Shown here: piece after piece, positions 18,307 to 26,575 of the stretch | How the letters are laid out: every line of letters begins with the position of its first letter | Numbering within the stretch: the stretch's first letter is position 1 | Assembly (NCBI GenBank): GCA_963750495.1 | Contig: CAVVQV010000006.1 | Span: 186,001-250,000, forward strand | Direction of reading: 5' to 3' | Length of the DNA: 64,000 bases | From: JANLYC01 sp963750495 | GTDB taxonomy: Bacteria; Actinomycetota; Actinomycetes; Propionibacteriales; Nocardioidaceae | Notes under the pieces: generated by a model | The model's database searches: none | What the model was told of the DNA's origin: nothing | The model's input: only the letters and a program-made list of their open reading frames with translations | Translations under genes and position numbers: made by a program

Positions 18307-18999
18307 TCAGCGGTGGGCGTCGTACCAGCGCGTGTATCCGTAGATCAGTCCGGTGAGCGCGGCGACCGCGAGCAGGGTGACGATCAGGATCCGCGTCAGA
18401 CCTGGCCCGTTCGCGTTGGTCGCCGTCTCGAGACTGGCCGGGTTGGTCAGATCGCTGCTGCCCAAGGGCACGTAACCCGACCCAGCCACGGCATCTGAGC
18501 TCCCAGAGGCCGGCTTTCCGGACTTTTCAGCGCCACCTACGGCAGCGCCCAGGAAGAGCCCCTGAGCCGGCAGTGGTGCCGAGGGGTCTTGAGCGATCGT
18601 CTCGACCCCGCCGTTCGGGCCGGTGATCGTGATCTCGGTGGGGATCGGGCTCGGCGGCGACGAGGTCGAGCCGGTGGTGCCCTGGGTGGTCGGGTTCGAT
18701 GTGGTGCTCGGTGCCGTGGTTGCGGGTGTGGTCGACGACGTCGTTGGGGCGGTCGACGTCGGCGGAGGTGGTGGTGGTGACGAGGACGTGGTTGTCGGGT
18801 CCGTCGTGGGGATCGTGGGCAGCGGGTCGGTCGTCGGGGGCAGCGTGATCGTCACGGTCGGGTCCGTGATCGTCGGATCCGTCGTGGTCGGCGTGCCCGA
18901 CGGCTCGGCCGAGGCGACGTTCGCGCCGAGCCCGATGATCAGCAGAACGCCGAAGGCGGGGATGCCCACCACGAGGTGGAGTTTCGTCAGCTTGCCCAT
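18307..18999 (-). CDS. Thr/Pro-rich exported, C-terminally anchored protein
   Basis: The 230-residue protein has a signal peptide (1-31, cleavage likely after VASA), a long Thr/Pro/Ser spacer (about 32-125), a segment containing ITGPNGGVETI, and a C-terminal membrane helix (about 203-222) ending in basic residues. There is no LPXTG motif. Such low-complexity linkers usually span the wall and may be O-mannosylated. It lies directly downstream of the pilus genes on the same strand, so a surface role with the pilus is possible but unproven. No homologue family is recognised. Confidence 0.75.
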   Translation of the reverse strand: MGKLTKLHLVVGIPAFGVLLIIGLGANVASAEPSGTPTTTDPTITDPTVTITLPPTTDPLPTIPTTDPTTTSSSPPPPPPTSTAPTTSSTTPATTAPSTTSNPTTQGTTGSTSSPPSPIPTEITITGPNGGVETIAQDPSAPLPAQGLFLGAAVGGAEKSGKPASGSSDAVAGSGYVPLGSSDLTNPASLETATNANGPGLTRILIVTLLAVAALTGLIYGYTRWYDAHR

Positions 19000-19168
19000 A
19001 CGGCGGTTTCGGCTTTCCCGGTCAATGTTGACAAGGGGCCACCCAACCCCGACGTCGTTGCGCTGTTGGTTTCAAGGTCACGTGGTCCCACACGTCTCGT
19101 CATAGTTGCACGACTGGTGCGTCAGCGATAGAGCCTGTACTTCTTGCACAGATTCGACGGCAATGCCT

Positions 19169-19579
19169 TCATTTTGGTGCGGGTCCGGCCCGGGCGCGGC
19201 TCACCACGTCGAGGTGCAGCCCCAGCGGCAGGTCCAGTTCGTCGGTGACGACGACGATCAGGTCACTGTGGTCGAGCCGGCACCCGCGCAGCACCACCTC
19301 GTTGGCCGCTGAGACCTCGGCGGCCGCCTCGCAGGCGTCCGAACCGTCGCGGAGTGCCCCTGCGGCCGACAGCGCAACCAGGTCGGCGGAACCATCGAGA
19401 TGATGCTGTCGGGCCGTGACGCCGGCAACGAGAAGTGCTCCTCCAGCCACCGCCAGGAGGCACCCGATGCACGCGACCGCCCACACGGACGCGTAGCCGC
19501 CGTGACCACTGTGACTGTTGCGACGACCTTGGCTGATGTGGCGCCCATGCCAGCTCTCGAAACCGCGCGGACGCGTCAC
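19169..19579 (-). CDS. Rv3654c-family TadE-like pseudopilin
   Basis: The 136-residue protein has a basic N-terminus, one hydrophobic helix (about 30-53) and a small cysteine-containing ectodomain (Cys at SDACEAA and LRGCRLD). It resembles the Rv3654c family found at the end of actinobacterial tad loci. The GTG start overlaps the tadE stop as GTGA, so it is the last gene of the operon. Its role as a minor pilus or secretion component is inferred from position and topology. Confidence 0.8.
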   Translation of the reverse strand: MTRPRGFESWHGRHISQGRRNSHSGHGGYASVWAVACIGCLLAVAGGALLVAGVTARQHHLDGSADLVALSAAGALRDGSDACEAAAEVSAANEVVLRGCRLDHSDLIVVVTDELDLPLGLHLDVVSRARAGPAPK

Positions 19580-19992
19580 GGCCCGCGGCTCTCATCCTCG
19601 GTAGCGACCACTGACGTGGCCGACACGTCGACCGGCGGCAACGGCACCAGCAGCCAGCCCGGCGGTTGCGCCGCGAACGTGACGTCAACGTGCGCCAGCC
19701 CCTGCACGTGGCCGACCTCGATCCGTGACCCCGCCGGCGCGGTCTCCAGCGCGCGAGCTGTCGCGGCGGCGACGTCTCCGCCGCGGGCCAGCTCGCGCGC
19801 AGCGTCGCGAGCAGCGTCAACGGCCTGTACGTGGGCGATCCCCAGCGAGATCAGCCACATCAGGCTGATCGCGAAGACCGCCAGCAGAGGCAGGACCAGC
19901 GCCGCTTCGGCGGTGACCGACCCCTCCTCGGAGCCGGAGCTGCGAGCCGGCCGGGGAGGCCGGCCAGGAGGGACGTAAGAGAGCAGTGTCAT
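19576..19992 (-). CDS. TadE-family pilus assembly protein
   Basis: The 138-residue protein has EEGSVTAEAALVLPLLAVF (about 21-39), the pilin-like glutamate followed by a hydrophobic helix typical of TadE. The ATG at 19992 has GGAAGG upstream; the frame is open further up but without this signature's spacing. It is co-transcribed with the Flp-like gene before it and the Rv3654c-like gene after it. Confidence 0.87.
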   Translation of the reverse strand: MTLLSYVPPGRPPRPARSSGSEEGSVTAEAALVLPLLAVFAISLMWLISLGIAHVQAVDAARDAARELARGGDVAAATARALETAPAGSRIEVGHVQGLAHVDVTFAAQPPGWLLVPLPPVDVSATSVVATEDESRGP

Positions 19993-20062
19993 CGGTGGCC
20001 TTCCGGGAGTCGCAGTGGGTCGGGAGGCGCCGCAACCGCTCTCGACCCGACTGCGGTCAGGT

Positions 20063-20278
20063 TCAGAACGGCAGCAGGTCGGCCACCTTGTTGAACAGGT
20101 TCTCGAGCAGACTGCGCCCGAAGTCGGAGGTGAGCAGCTGGTAGAGGAGGCCGGCGAAACCACAGGCTCCCACCGTCCCGACCGCGTACTCCGCGGTGTT
20201 CATACCGGCCTCGTCGCGCGCCGCACGACGTGACGGGACAGCGGAAGTGGCGGGTGGCTGGGCAAGGGTGCGTGACAT
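20063..20278 (-). CDS. DUF4244 Flp-like pilin
   Basis: The 71-residue protein has a short basic leader, then DEAGMNTAEYAVGTVGACGF, a class III (Flp/Tad) pilin-like segment with Glu-Tyr at the start of the hydrophobic helix. A C-terminal amphipathic stretch (LLENLFNKVADLLPF) follows. DUF4244 proteins occupy the pilin position in actinobacterial tad loci (Rv3656c equivalent). AAGGG lies 7-8 bases before the ATG. No prepilin peptidase gene is in the window. Confidence 0.87.
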   Translation of the reverse strand: MSRTLAQPPATSAVPSRRAARDEAGMNTAEYAVGTVGACGFAGLLYQLLTSDFGRSLLENLFNKVADLLPF

Positions 20279-20418
20279 GGGTGATCCCTTCGATCGGTCA
20301 TCACAGCGACGACGAGGTGGACAAGTGCTGCCAGACAACCGGAGACCTGCGCGGCTCCCGATCGTTTGATGACCTTCTGTTGACAGCCGCCCACCAAGGG
20401 AGGCACTGGGGAACGCGG

Positions 20419-21171
20419 CTAGACCCCGAGGTGAGCGAGTCCACCGACGATCGTCGGCACGACGCCGATCAGCATGAAGGCGGGCAGGAAGCACGCGGCC
20501 AACGGCGCGGCCACCTTCACCCCTACCGCACGAGCCGTTGCCTGGTTGCGCGTGCGCAGGTCTCGACGACGGTCAGCGGACAATCGGCTGAGGACGTCAG
20601 CCACCGGCGCCCCGGACCGGTGTGCCCGCATCATGGCGTGCCCGAACCCTGCCAGCGCAGTGTCGTCGGTCAGGCGGGACCACACGCGGACCGGGTCGGC
20701 GCCGAGATCCAGGCGCGCGGACACGTCGAGCAACTTCGCACCCAGCGGTCCTCCGACTGCCCGACCGATCGGAGCCAACGTCGCCTGCACCGGCAACCCC
20801 ACCTCGGCGCAGGCGGCCAACAAGTCGATGACCAGCGGCAGGTCTCGCTCCACCCTCGCCCGGTCGCGCGCCAAGCTCGGCGGCTCGAGCCGCCCGAGCC
20901 ACATCGACAGCACCAGACCGCCCACCACACCGCCGACAGCCGCGGTCATGCCGACCGCGGCCCACCCGACCAGGCCGCCCGCGACCGCGCACAGCACAGC
21001 CCGTCTCCGGGGGTCCTCGACGAACGCGGTCGGGGCGACAGCGGGCGACCGTGGCTGTCCGGCGTCCCCCCCGACGCCCCGGGCCGGCCAGGATCTCGCG
21101 GCGGGGACTGCAAGCCAGCACGCGGCAGCGACCAGTGCGACCAGTGCGGCCAATCCGGGGGCTGCGCGCAT
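20419..21171 (-). CDS. tadC: TadC-like inner-membrane platform protein
   Basis: The 250-residue type II secretion F-domain protein has hydrophobic segments near 5-23, 58-90 and 225-247, and the F-domain core LVIDLLAACAEVGLPVQATL. With TadB it forms the membrane platform on which the TadA ATPase assembles the pilus. Its ATG directly follows the tadB stop (TGAATG). Confidence 0.88.
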   Translation of the reverse strand: MRAAPGLAALVALVAAACWLAVPAARSWPARGVGGDAGQPRSPAVAPTAFVEDPRRRAVLCAVAGGLVGWAAVGMTAAVGGVVGGLVLSMWLGRLEPPSLARDRARVERDLPLVIDLLAACAEVGLPVQATLAPIGRAVGGPLGAKLLDVSARLDLGADPVRVWSRLTDDTALAGFGHAMMRAHRSGAPVADVLSRLSADRRRDLRTRNQATARAVGVKVAAPLAACFLPAFMLIGVVPTIVGGLAHLGV

Positions 21172-21990
21172 TCAGCACTCCGCCGCATCGGCAATGTGCT
21201 CGACCCACAGCACGCCCAGGAGTGCGAGGACCACGCCGCTCGCGAGGCATCCGATGCCGAACGGTGTGGAGAGCAGCACGTGCACCGGCCGGGCTCCCAT
21301 CGATGAGCCGAGGGCCAGGCCGAACCCGGGGAGCGCCGCCAACAGCTTCGCCGTCGCCCGTGCCGGTGCGAGCGCAGCCGTGACCTCGCTGCGCGCATCC
21401 TCCTCGTCTCGGAGCACGTCACTCAGCCGGTCGAGTACGTCTGCCAGGGCGAGACCGGATCGTGCCGAGACCTCCCAGGCCGCCGCGACCGCCGCGAGTC
21501 CGCGACGGCCGGGACGCCCGGCCAGCTCGCGCAGTCCGGCGGCGACGTCTCCGCCGAGGCGGGACGAGACGAGCAGCGGTGCCCACTCAGGGAGCTGTCC
21601 GCAGGCTTGGTCGAGGGCCGTCGCGGCCGGGATTCCGGCCCGTAGCTCACCCGCCAGGGCATCGCACAAGGCGACGACCGCCAGCTGGTTCTCCTCTCGA
21701 AGCTTGCGGTTCCGTCGTCGAGCGACCAGGCGGCGTACGACCAGAGCCACCCCGACGGTTCCGCAGGCGGCCAGCGCGGTACGTACCCCGAAGGATCCTT
21801 GTACGGGTCCGATGGGCGCCAGAGCACCGAGTGACACCAAGCAGCCGAGCGAAGCCACCACGAACCACCACCGCACCGGTCGGCGCCGGTACGTCGCCTG
21901 ACCGGTGGCCCGCACTCCCACGCCGAACCACGCGGCGAGCGCAGCCAACACCACGACCGGTGTCACGGACGGTGTCACGGTCAGGGTCAC
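21172..21990 (-). CDS. tadB: TadB-like inner-membrane platform protein
   Basis: The 272-residue F-domain protein has helices at about 8-26, 47-66, 75-93 and pairs near 220-265, with the core LCDALAGELRAGIPAATAL. It overlaps tadA by ATGA and abuts tadC. The partner platform subunit is tadC. Confidence 0.88.
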   Translation of the reverse strand: MTLTVTPSVTPVVVLAALAAWFGVGVRATGQATYRRRPVRWWFVVASLGCLVSLGALAPIGPVQGSFGVRTALAACGTVGVALVVRRLVARRRNRKLREENQLAVVALCDALAGELRAGIPAATALDQACGQLPEWAPLLVSSRLGGDVAAGLRELAGRPGRRGLAAVAAAWEVSARSGLALADVLDRLSDVLRDEEDARSEVTAALAPARATAKLLAALPGFGLALGSSMGARPVHVLLSTPFGIGCLASGVVLALLGVLWVEHIADAAEC

Positions 21991-23153
21991 CGACTGTCAG
22001 CCTGCTGCAGCCGGTCATCGAGCAACGGCGCGCCTGGCCCGACCATGGGTGCTTCGCCCACGGGGAACGACACTGCAGCAACGACCCGTACGGGTCCGGA
22101 ACCGGGTTGTTCGACGACGCCAACCTCGGCCAGCCGCCGTCGCCCGGTTCCGTCCCGTCGCAGATGCAGCACGACGTCAAGGGCGGCGGCGAGCTGGGCA
22201 CCGACAGCGTCGCGGGTCAAGCCCGCCGTCACGCCCAGCGCCTCGATGCGAGCCGGAAGGTCCGTGGCCGAGTTGGCGTGCACGGTGCTGCAGCCGCCTT
22301 CATGTCCCGTGTTCATCGCGGCCAGCAGGTCGACGACCTCGGGGCCGCGCACCTCTCCGACGACGAGTCGGTCCGGACGCATCCGCAGGGCCTGCCGGAC
22401 CAGCGCGCGCAGCGACACCTCCCCTGCCCCCTCGATGTTGGCCGGCCGGGCCTCGAGACTGACCACGTGGGGATGACAGGGGCAGAGCTCGCCGGCGTCC
22501 TCGACGACCACGATTCGCTCGCGCGGCGACACGAGGGACAAGAGGGCATTGAGCAGTGTCGTCTTGCCGCTACCGGTCCCGCCGGTGACGACGAAGGCGA
22601 GCCGGGCTGACACGACGTCGCGCAGGAGACCCACAGCCGCGTCGGGAACCGTCTCGACGGCCGCCAGCTCCTCGATGGTCCACATCCGTCGCGCCGGGAC
22701 CCGCAGCGACAGGCAGGTGCCCGGTCGAGAGAGCGGAGCCAGCACTGCGTGGAGGCGTGTCCCGTCAGCGAGACGAACGTCGACATACGGTGACCCGTCG
22801 TCGAGACGCCGACCAGCCGCTGCCGCGAGACGCTGCGCAAGGCGACGTACGTCGTCATCGTCGGAGAAGCGCACCGCGGTCAGCTCGAGCCCGGATCCCA
22901 CATCGACGTACACCTCGTCCGGACCATTGACCAGCACGTCGGTCACGCCGTCGAGGGACAGCAACGGGTCGAGAGGTCCGGCGCCCAGACTGTCTCGACG
23001 CAGGGCATCGAGGACGTCGAGGACCACCGCATCCGTGATCAGCCCTCGGGTGGCCCGCAACGCGTCCGCCACCGCCGCCGGTGTGACGGCCCCGCCGTCC
23101 CGGGCAAGGCGGTCGCGGACCTCGTCGAGGAGCTGCCGGTCGACCGCCGTCAC
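21987..23153 (-). CDS. tadA: TadA pilus assembly ATPase
   Basis: The 388-residue secretion ATPase has Walker A VTGGTGSGKTTLLNAL, the Asp box EDAGELC, Walker B RPDRLVVGEVRG and the His box NTGHEGGCSTVHAN. It powers polymerisation of the Flp-like pilin. The GTG at 23153 is chosen because it overlaps the ssd stop as GTGA; an upstream start would overlap ssd by 49 bases. Confidence 0.95.
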   Translation of the reverse strand: MTAVDRQLLDEVRDRLARDGGAVTPAAVADALRATRGLITDAVVLDVLDALRRDSLGAGPLDPLLSLDGVTDVLVNGPDEVYVDVGSGLELTAVRFSDDDDVRRLAQRLAAAAGRRLDDGSPYVDVRLADGTRLHAVLAPLSRPGTCLSLRVPARRMWTIEELAAVETVPDAAVGLLRDVVSARLAFVVTGGTGSGKTTLLNALLSLVSPRERIVVVEDAGELCPCHPHVVSLEARPANIEGAGEVSLRALVRQALRMRPDRLVVGEVRGPEVVDLLAAMNTGHEGGCSTVHANSATDLPARIEALGVTAGLTRDAVGAQLAAALDVVLHLRRDGTGRRRLAEVGVVEQPGSGPVRVVAAVSFPVGEAPMVGPGAPLLDDRLQQADSR

Positions 23154-24226
23154 GCCGACACCGGGCCGGCCAACAGGCTGGTGAGCAACCGATCGCACCG
23201 CGCCATCAGCGCGCCCCTGGCGGGAGGGCCGAGGCCTTCGGCGATGTTGCGGCCCACGGCGCGGCGGGTAGGGAGCACAGCCGCGAGCGGCATGCGGAGG
23301 CTGTCCGCGATCGCTTCGGGAAGGACCGCAGACGTCTTCGCGGTTCGCACGACGAGGTGGAGGTCAGCCGCGTGCCGCTCAAGCTTGGGCAAGAGTGCTG
23401 CTGTTGCTGCCGCACAGCGAACATCTGCGGTGGCCACGACGAGGACGCGTTGGCACGTGTGCAGGGCCTCGATGGCGGCATCGTCGCCCTGGCGCGGCAG
23501 GTCGAGGAGGATCAGTTCGAAGGAGCGCGCGGCATTATCGAGCATCCGGCGCATGGTGGTGGCCTCGACCGGTTCGGGCGCTTCCCGCGCCCACGACAGC
23601 ACCGTGACTCCCCGGTGCTCCGGCAGGGCAGCCCGGAAGGCGGCGGAACCCACCTGGCCGGTCGTGACGGCGATGTCGGACCAACGCAGGCCGTCACAGT
23701 GCTCACTGCCGAGCACGAGCTCGATCCCACCGGAGAGCGGGTCCGCGTCGATCAGGCACGTCTGGCGTTGCCGCGCTGACCGGACGGCCAGTGCCGTGGC
23801 CAGCGTCGATGCACCCGCTCCTCCGCCGGCGCCGACAAGTCCGACGACCCGCGCAGCGCCTGCCCCGTCGGAGGCGTCGCCGAGCCAACGGACCAGCCAC
23901 TCCTGCTCCGACGGCAGCCGGACCACCCGGGCCGCGCCGACGGCGACCGCGTCGCGCCAGACGTCGATGGACTCCGGCTGCGCGCAGACGATGATCACGT
24001 CCGGACGGCGCGGCAGCTCGACGGCCGCCAGCTCCGACGCAGCGTCGCGACCCACGAGCACGCAGGAGGCCGTCCGCCAGCGGGACCGGCAGTGGTCGGC
24101 CCGGCCGAGCAGGACGGGCTCGACGCCCGCGGCAGCGCACAGGCGCGCGATGGTCTCGGAGAGTTCGGCGTCGGTCGTGACGAGAAGCGGCGCCGTGTCA
24201 CTGGCTGCGGCCGGGGCAAGGGTCAT
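23150..24226 (-). CDS. ssd: Ssd/CpaE-like septum-site and pilus-localisation ATPase
   Basis: The 358-residue protein has a receiver-like N-terminal domain (about 12-115) without the usual phosphorylation signature. A MinD/ParA-type ATPase follows, with the deviant Walker A VGAGGGAGASTLATAL (Ser-Thr retained, lysine replaced by alanine) and LIDADPLSGG. This matches Rv3660c (Ssd), which in M. tuberculosis affects septum placement, and CpaE/TadZ, which place pilus machinery. It is the first gene of the pilus operon. The ATG at 24226 is the best start by similarity, but its ribosome binding site is weak. Confidence 0.87.
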   Translation of the reverse strand: MTLAPAAASDTAPLLVTTDAELSETIARLCAAAGVEPVLLGRADHCRSRWRTASCVLVGRDAASELAAVELPRRPDVIIVCAQPESIDVWRDAVAVGAARVVRLPSEQEWLVRWLGDASDGAGAARVVGLVGAGGGAGASTLATALAVRSARQRQTCLIDADPLSGGIELVLGSEHCDGLRWSDIAVTTGQVGSAAFRAALPEHRGVTVLSWAREAPEPVEATTMRRMLDNAARSFELILLDLPRQGDDAAIEALHTCQRVLVVATADVRCAAATAALLPKLERHAADLHLVVRTAKTSAVLPEAIADSLRMPLAAVLPTRRAVGRNIAEGLGPPARGALMARCDRLLTSLLAGPVSA

Positions 24227-24343
24227 GGCGACACCGTGCTGCGTCCGCGCCCGGTGCCGGCGGCTCCGGTGCGGATCTGTGGACAGGCGGCGGGAGACCA
24301 CCAGATTGGGGACCGCCGACGGCGGGACGGCTGGAGACATGAA

Positions 24344-24452
24344 GCGGCCCCCGGTGGGGGGGTACCGGGGGCCGCGGGGTGGGTCTCGATTCCGGGGGGG
24401 GATGGAATCGGCCCACATCGGTCCAGCGACGAGGGGGGATGCCGCTGGCCCA
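24344..24452 (-). ncRNA. 6C small RNA (B11-type)
   Basis: Read on the minus strand there are three consecutive hairpins with C-run loops. Stem CCAGCG/CGCTGG (24443-24448 with 24423-24428) has a loop with C6. Stem CGATTCC/GGAATCG (24404-24410 with 24387-24393) has a 10-base loop ATCCCCCCCC. A 12-bp GC stem (24364-24375 with 24344-24355) has loop ACCCCCCC and is the likely terminator. The family is defined by hairpins with at least six C in the loop. In M. tuberculosis the 6C RNA (B11, ncRv13660c) lies at exactly this place, between ssd and the HAD gene. It likely regulates mRNAs by base-pairing to G-rich ribosome binding sites. Ends are estimated. Confidence 0.88.
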
Positions 24453-24457
24453 GACTC

Positions 24458-24488
24458 ACAATACCCCCACCTCCACGAGGAAACGCAA
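24458..24488 (-). promoter_or_regulatory. predicted promoter of the 6C RNA
   Basis: On the minus strand TTGCGT (24488-24483) and TATTGT (24463-24458) are separated by 19 bases, so transcription should start near 24451, just before the first C-loop hairpin. The spacing is slightly long. Confidence 0.5.
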
Positions 24489-24576
24489 GCCGTCCGTCTC
24501 GGCCCGTATGCTCGACAGCGAACGCCCAGGATGGACCACAGCGCTGCAGGTCTGAAGAACCGGGAGGAGGGCCGAC

Positions 24577-25380
24577 ATGCCACCTATGTCCGGAAGGCCC
24601 GCCGCCTTCTTCGATCTCGACAAGACGATCATCGCGAGATCGAGCGCCCTCGCGTTCAGCCGACCCTTCTATGAGGGCGGGCTCATCAACCGCCGCTCTG
24701 TGCTGCGCAGCGGCTACGCCCAGTTCGTGTACCTCGTCGGCGGCGCCGACCACGACCAGATGGAGCGCATGCGTCGCTACCTCTCCGAGCAGGCCGCCGG
24801 CTGGCACGTTCAGACGGTGAAGGACATCGTCGCCGAGACGATTCACCACATCGTCGACCCGCTGGTGTACGACGAGGCCGTCAACCTCATCGAGCAGCAC
24901 CATCTCGACGGTCATGACGTCGTGATCGTGTCGACGTCCGGCCTCGAGGTCGTCGGCCCCATCGGCGAGATGCTGGGTGCCGACCGGGTCATCGCCACCC
25001 GCATGGTGCAGCAGGACGGCCGCTACACCGGTGAGATCGAGTTCTACGCGTACTCCGCGAACAAGGCCGCCGCGATCCAGGAGCTGGCCGAGCAGGAGGG
25101 CTACGACCTCGACGCGTCGTACGCGTACTCCGACTCCTCGACCGACATCCCGATGCTCGAAGCGGTCGGGCACCCGTATGCCGTCAACCCGGACCGCGCG
25201 TTGCGCAGGGCCGCCACCGAACGAGGGTGGGAAGTTCTCGACTTCGTCAGACCGGTGCAGCTGCGTCGGCGGGTGCCCTTCCAACCCCGCAAGGCCACGC
25301 TCGCTGCGGTCGCGGTGGGGGCAGGTGTCGCGGCGGCGACAGTGGTGGTGCTGTCGCTGCGCCGCTCTCGTCGGACCTGA
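24577..25380 (+). CDS. HAD-IB family phosphatase (SerB-like)
   Basis: The 267-residue protein is a haloacid-dehalogenase hydrolase. Motif I is FFDLDKTII (nucleophile and acid/base aspartates), motif II is IVSTSG, and motif III/IV is the Lys of SANKAA with YSDSSTDIPML. A C-terminal helix (about 243-262) followed by arginines probably tethers it to the membrane. Rv3661 is the positional counterpart. The substrate is not known; phosphoserine or a phospholipid-type ester are options. GGAGGAGGG is 6-10 bases before the ATG. It is divergent from the 6C RNA and ssd. Confidence 0.9.
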   Translation: MPPMSGRPAAFFDLDKTIIARSSALAFSRPFYEGGLINRRSVLRSGYAQFVYLVGGADHDQMERMRRYLSEQAAGWHVQTVKDIVAETIHHIVDPLVYDEAVNLIEQHHLDGHDVVIVSTSGLEVVGPIGEMLGADRVIATRMVQQDGRYTGEIEFYAYSANKAAAIQELAEQEGYDLDASYAYSDSSTDIPMLEAVGHPYAVNPDRALRRAATERGWEVLDFVRPVQLRRRVPFQPRKATLAAVAVGAGVAAATVVVLSLRRSRRT

Positions 25381-25605
25381 ACCGGGGCTCTTCGGCACAT
25401 GCGAGCGGCGCCCTCGCAGAGAAGACGCCGCCGCTGACACACAAGCACGGGCTACCAAGCGTGCAGGTTCTCAAACGTCGCCCCGGGAGTGTCCCGAAAC
25501 CGACTGCCCTCATGAAGGGTGGGTCACCGCGTGGGTACCTGGCTCATGTGCGGGTCTGTAGTTGTGACTCCCTTTGTACGCCGTTCGCGGTCCCAACGGA
25601 AGGGG

Positions 25606-26352
25606 TCACGGCGTGTCGCGCGGCGTGCCGCTCCGTAACGGGCTTGCCTCGACCCCGCGCGCCGTCGCTTGAGCCACGTGCAGCAGCCAGGCCCGTCGGC
25701 CGGCCACACCACCGTCCGCGTACGCGGTGAGCGCGGCGCGGTAGGCCGGCTCGAGCGCCAGATGGCCTGCCTCGGCAACCACCATCGAGGTCGGGTCGAC
25801 ACCGCGCGCCACCAGCAGCAGCCGCTCGAGCCCACGCGCCACCACCCCGTTGGCCGTCGCGAACGGGGCCACCGCTACCAGTTCTGCATGGGCGACGCCG
25901 GCGATGGCGATCGCCGGCAGGTCCGTCGAGGCCAGCAGCAACGCCGACAGGGCCTGCAGCCGGTCAGCGACGCCGGCTGCCGAGCGCGGACGACCGAGCG
26001 CTGCGTCGTCGACGAGTCCCGTGGCGGCCACCATGTGCAACCGGGCGATGGCCTGCACGGGGGACCGCTGCACCACGGGGATGAGGGCCGGCAGCTCCGC
26101 GTTCATGCGTGCCGCGGCCAACGCCGAGTCGTCAGCGCGGCCTCCGCGAAGGTCGTCGAGCGTGCACGCGCTGCCCTCGAGCCGTGCGCTGGCGGCTGCC
26201 CCCCGCAGCAACGACTCCGCCGTGAGCTCAGGCGTCGTACGACGCAGGCCCCGGTCGCGGAGCAACACGTCGACCGCGTCGCGCGCCGCCACGAGTGCGG
26301 ACGGGACACCTTCCAGACCCACCCAGCCTCGTACGTCGTCAGCGGTCAGCAC
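25606..26352 (-). CDS. degenerate Fic-like protein (Rv3662c type)
   Basis: The 248-residue protein aligns with the Fic fold but has lost catalytic residues. The Fic motif HPFxxGNGRxxR reads APFATANGVVAR (around residue 170), so the base His, a P-loop Gly and one Arg are replaced. The inhibitory motif (S/T)xxxE(G/N) is intact as SARLEG near residue 54. AMP transfer is therefore unlikely; a binding or scaffold role is possible. The GTG at 26352 is preferred because the protein then starts with a typical helix. It is divergent from the TetM-like gene. The Fic assignment is by eye. Confidence 0.65.
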   Translation of the reverse strand: MLTADDVRGWVGLEGVPSALVAARDAVDVLLRDRGLRRTTPELTAESLLRGAAASARLEGSACTLDDLRGGRADDSALAAARMNAELPALIPVVQRSPVQAIARLHMVAATGLVDDAALGRPRSAAGVADRLQALSALLLASTDLPAIAIAGVAHAELVAVAPFATANGVVARGLERLLLVARGVDPTSMVVAEAGHLALEPAYRAALTAYADGGVAGRRAWLLHVAQATARGVEASPLRSGTPRDTP

Positions 26353-26464
26353 CCGGCCCAGCCTAGGTGGCCATGGCGCCGAGAAACCCTTCGCTCTCAG
26401 CACACATTCACGGCTACGCTCGCAGCAAGGGCTACCCGGCCCAGACGACACGAGGAGCATGGAC

Positions 26465-26575
26465 ATGCGGCAACTGCTCGGACAGATCGCTTTCAGCCAT
26501 CCGAGCAACCAGAAGGCAGCCGTTTGCCATGCCCACCCTCAACCTGGGGATCGTCGCCCATGTCGACGCCGGTAA
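26465..26575 (+). CDS. possible leader peptide of the TetM-like gene
   Basis: A 36-codon ORF starts at an ATG with GAGGAG 7 bases upstream, a better site than that of the next gene. It ends in TAA at 26575 after a basic CRRR tail. It overlaps the start of the TetM-like gene (26529) by 47 bases in another frame. Ribosomes translating or stalling on it would control access to the downstream start. Leader peptides are known ahead of tet(M)-type and other ribosome-target resistance genes. Whether it is translated is unknown. Confidence 0.4.
   Translation: MRQLLGQIAFSHPSNQKAAVCHAHPQPGDRRPCRRR

Noticed and set aside
24356..24438. Plus-strand G-runs as a G-quadruplex or poly-G tract element
   Set aside because: Each run sits in the loop of its own stem, and the minus-strand reading fits the 6C RNA family and its known genomic position.
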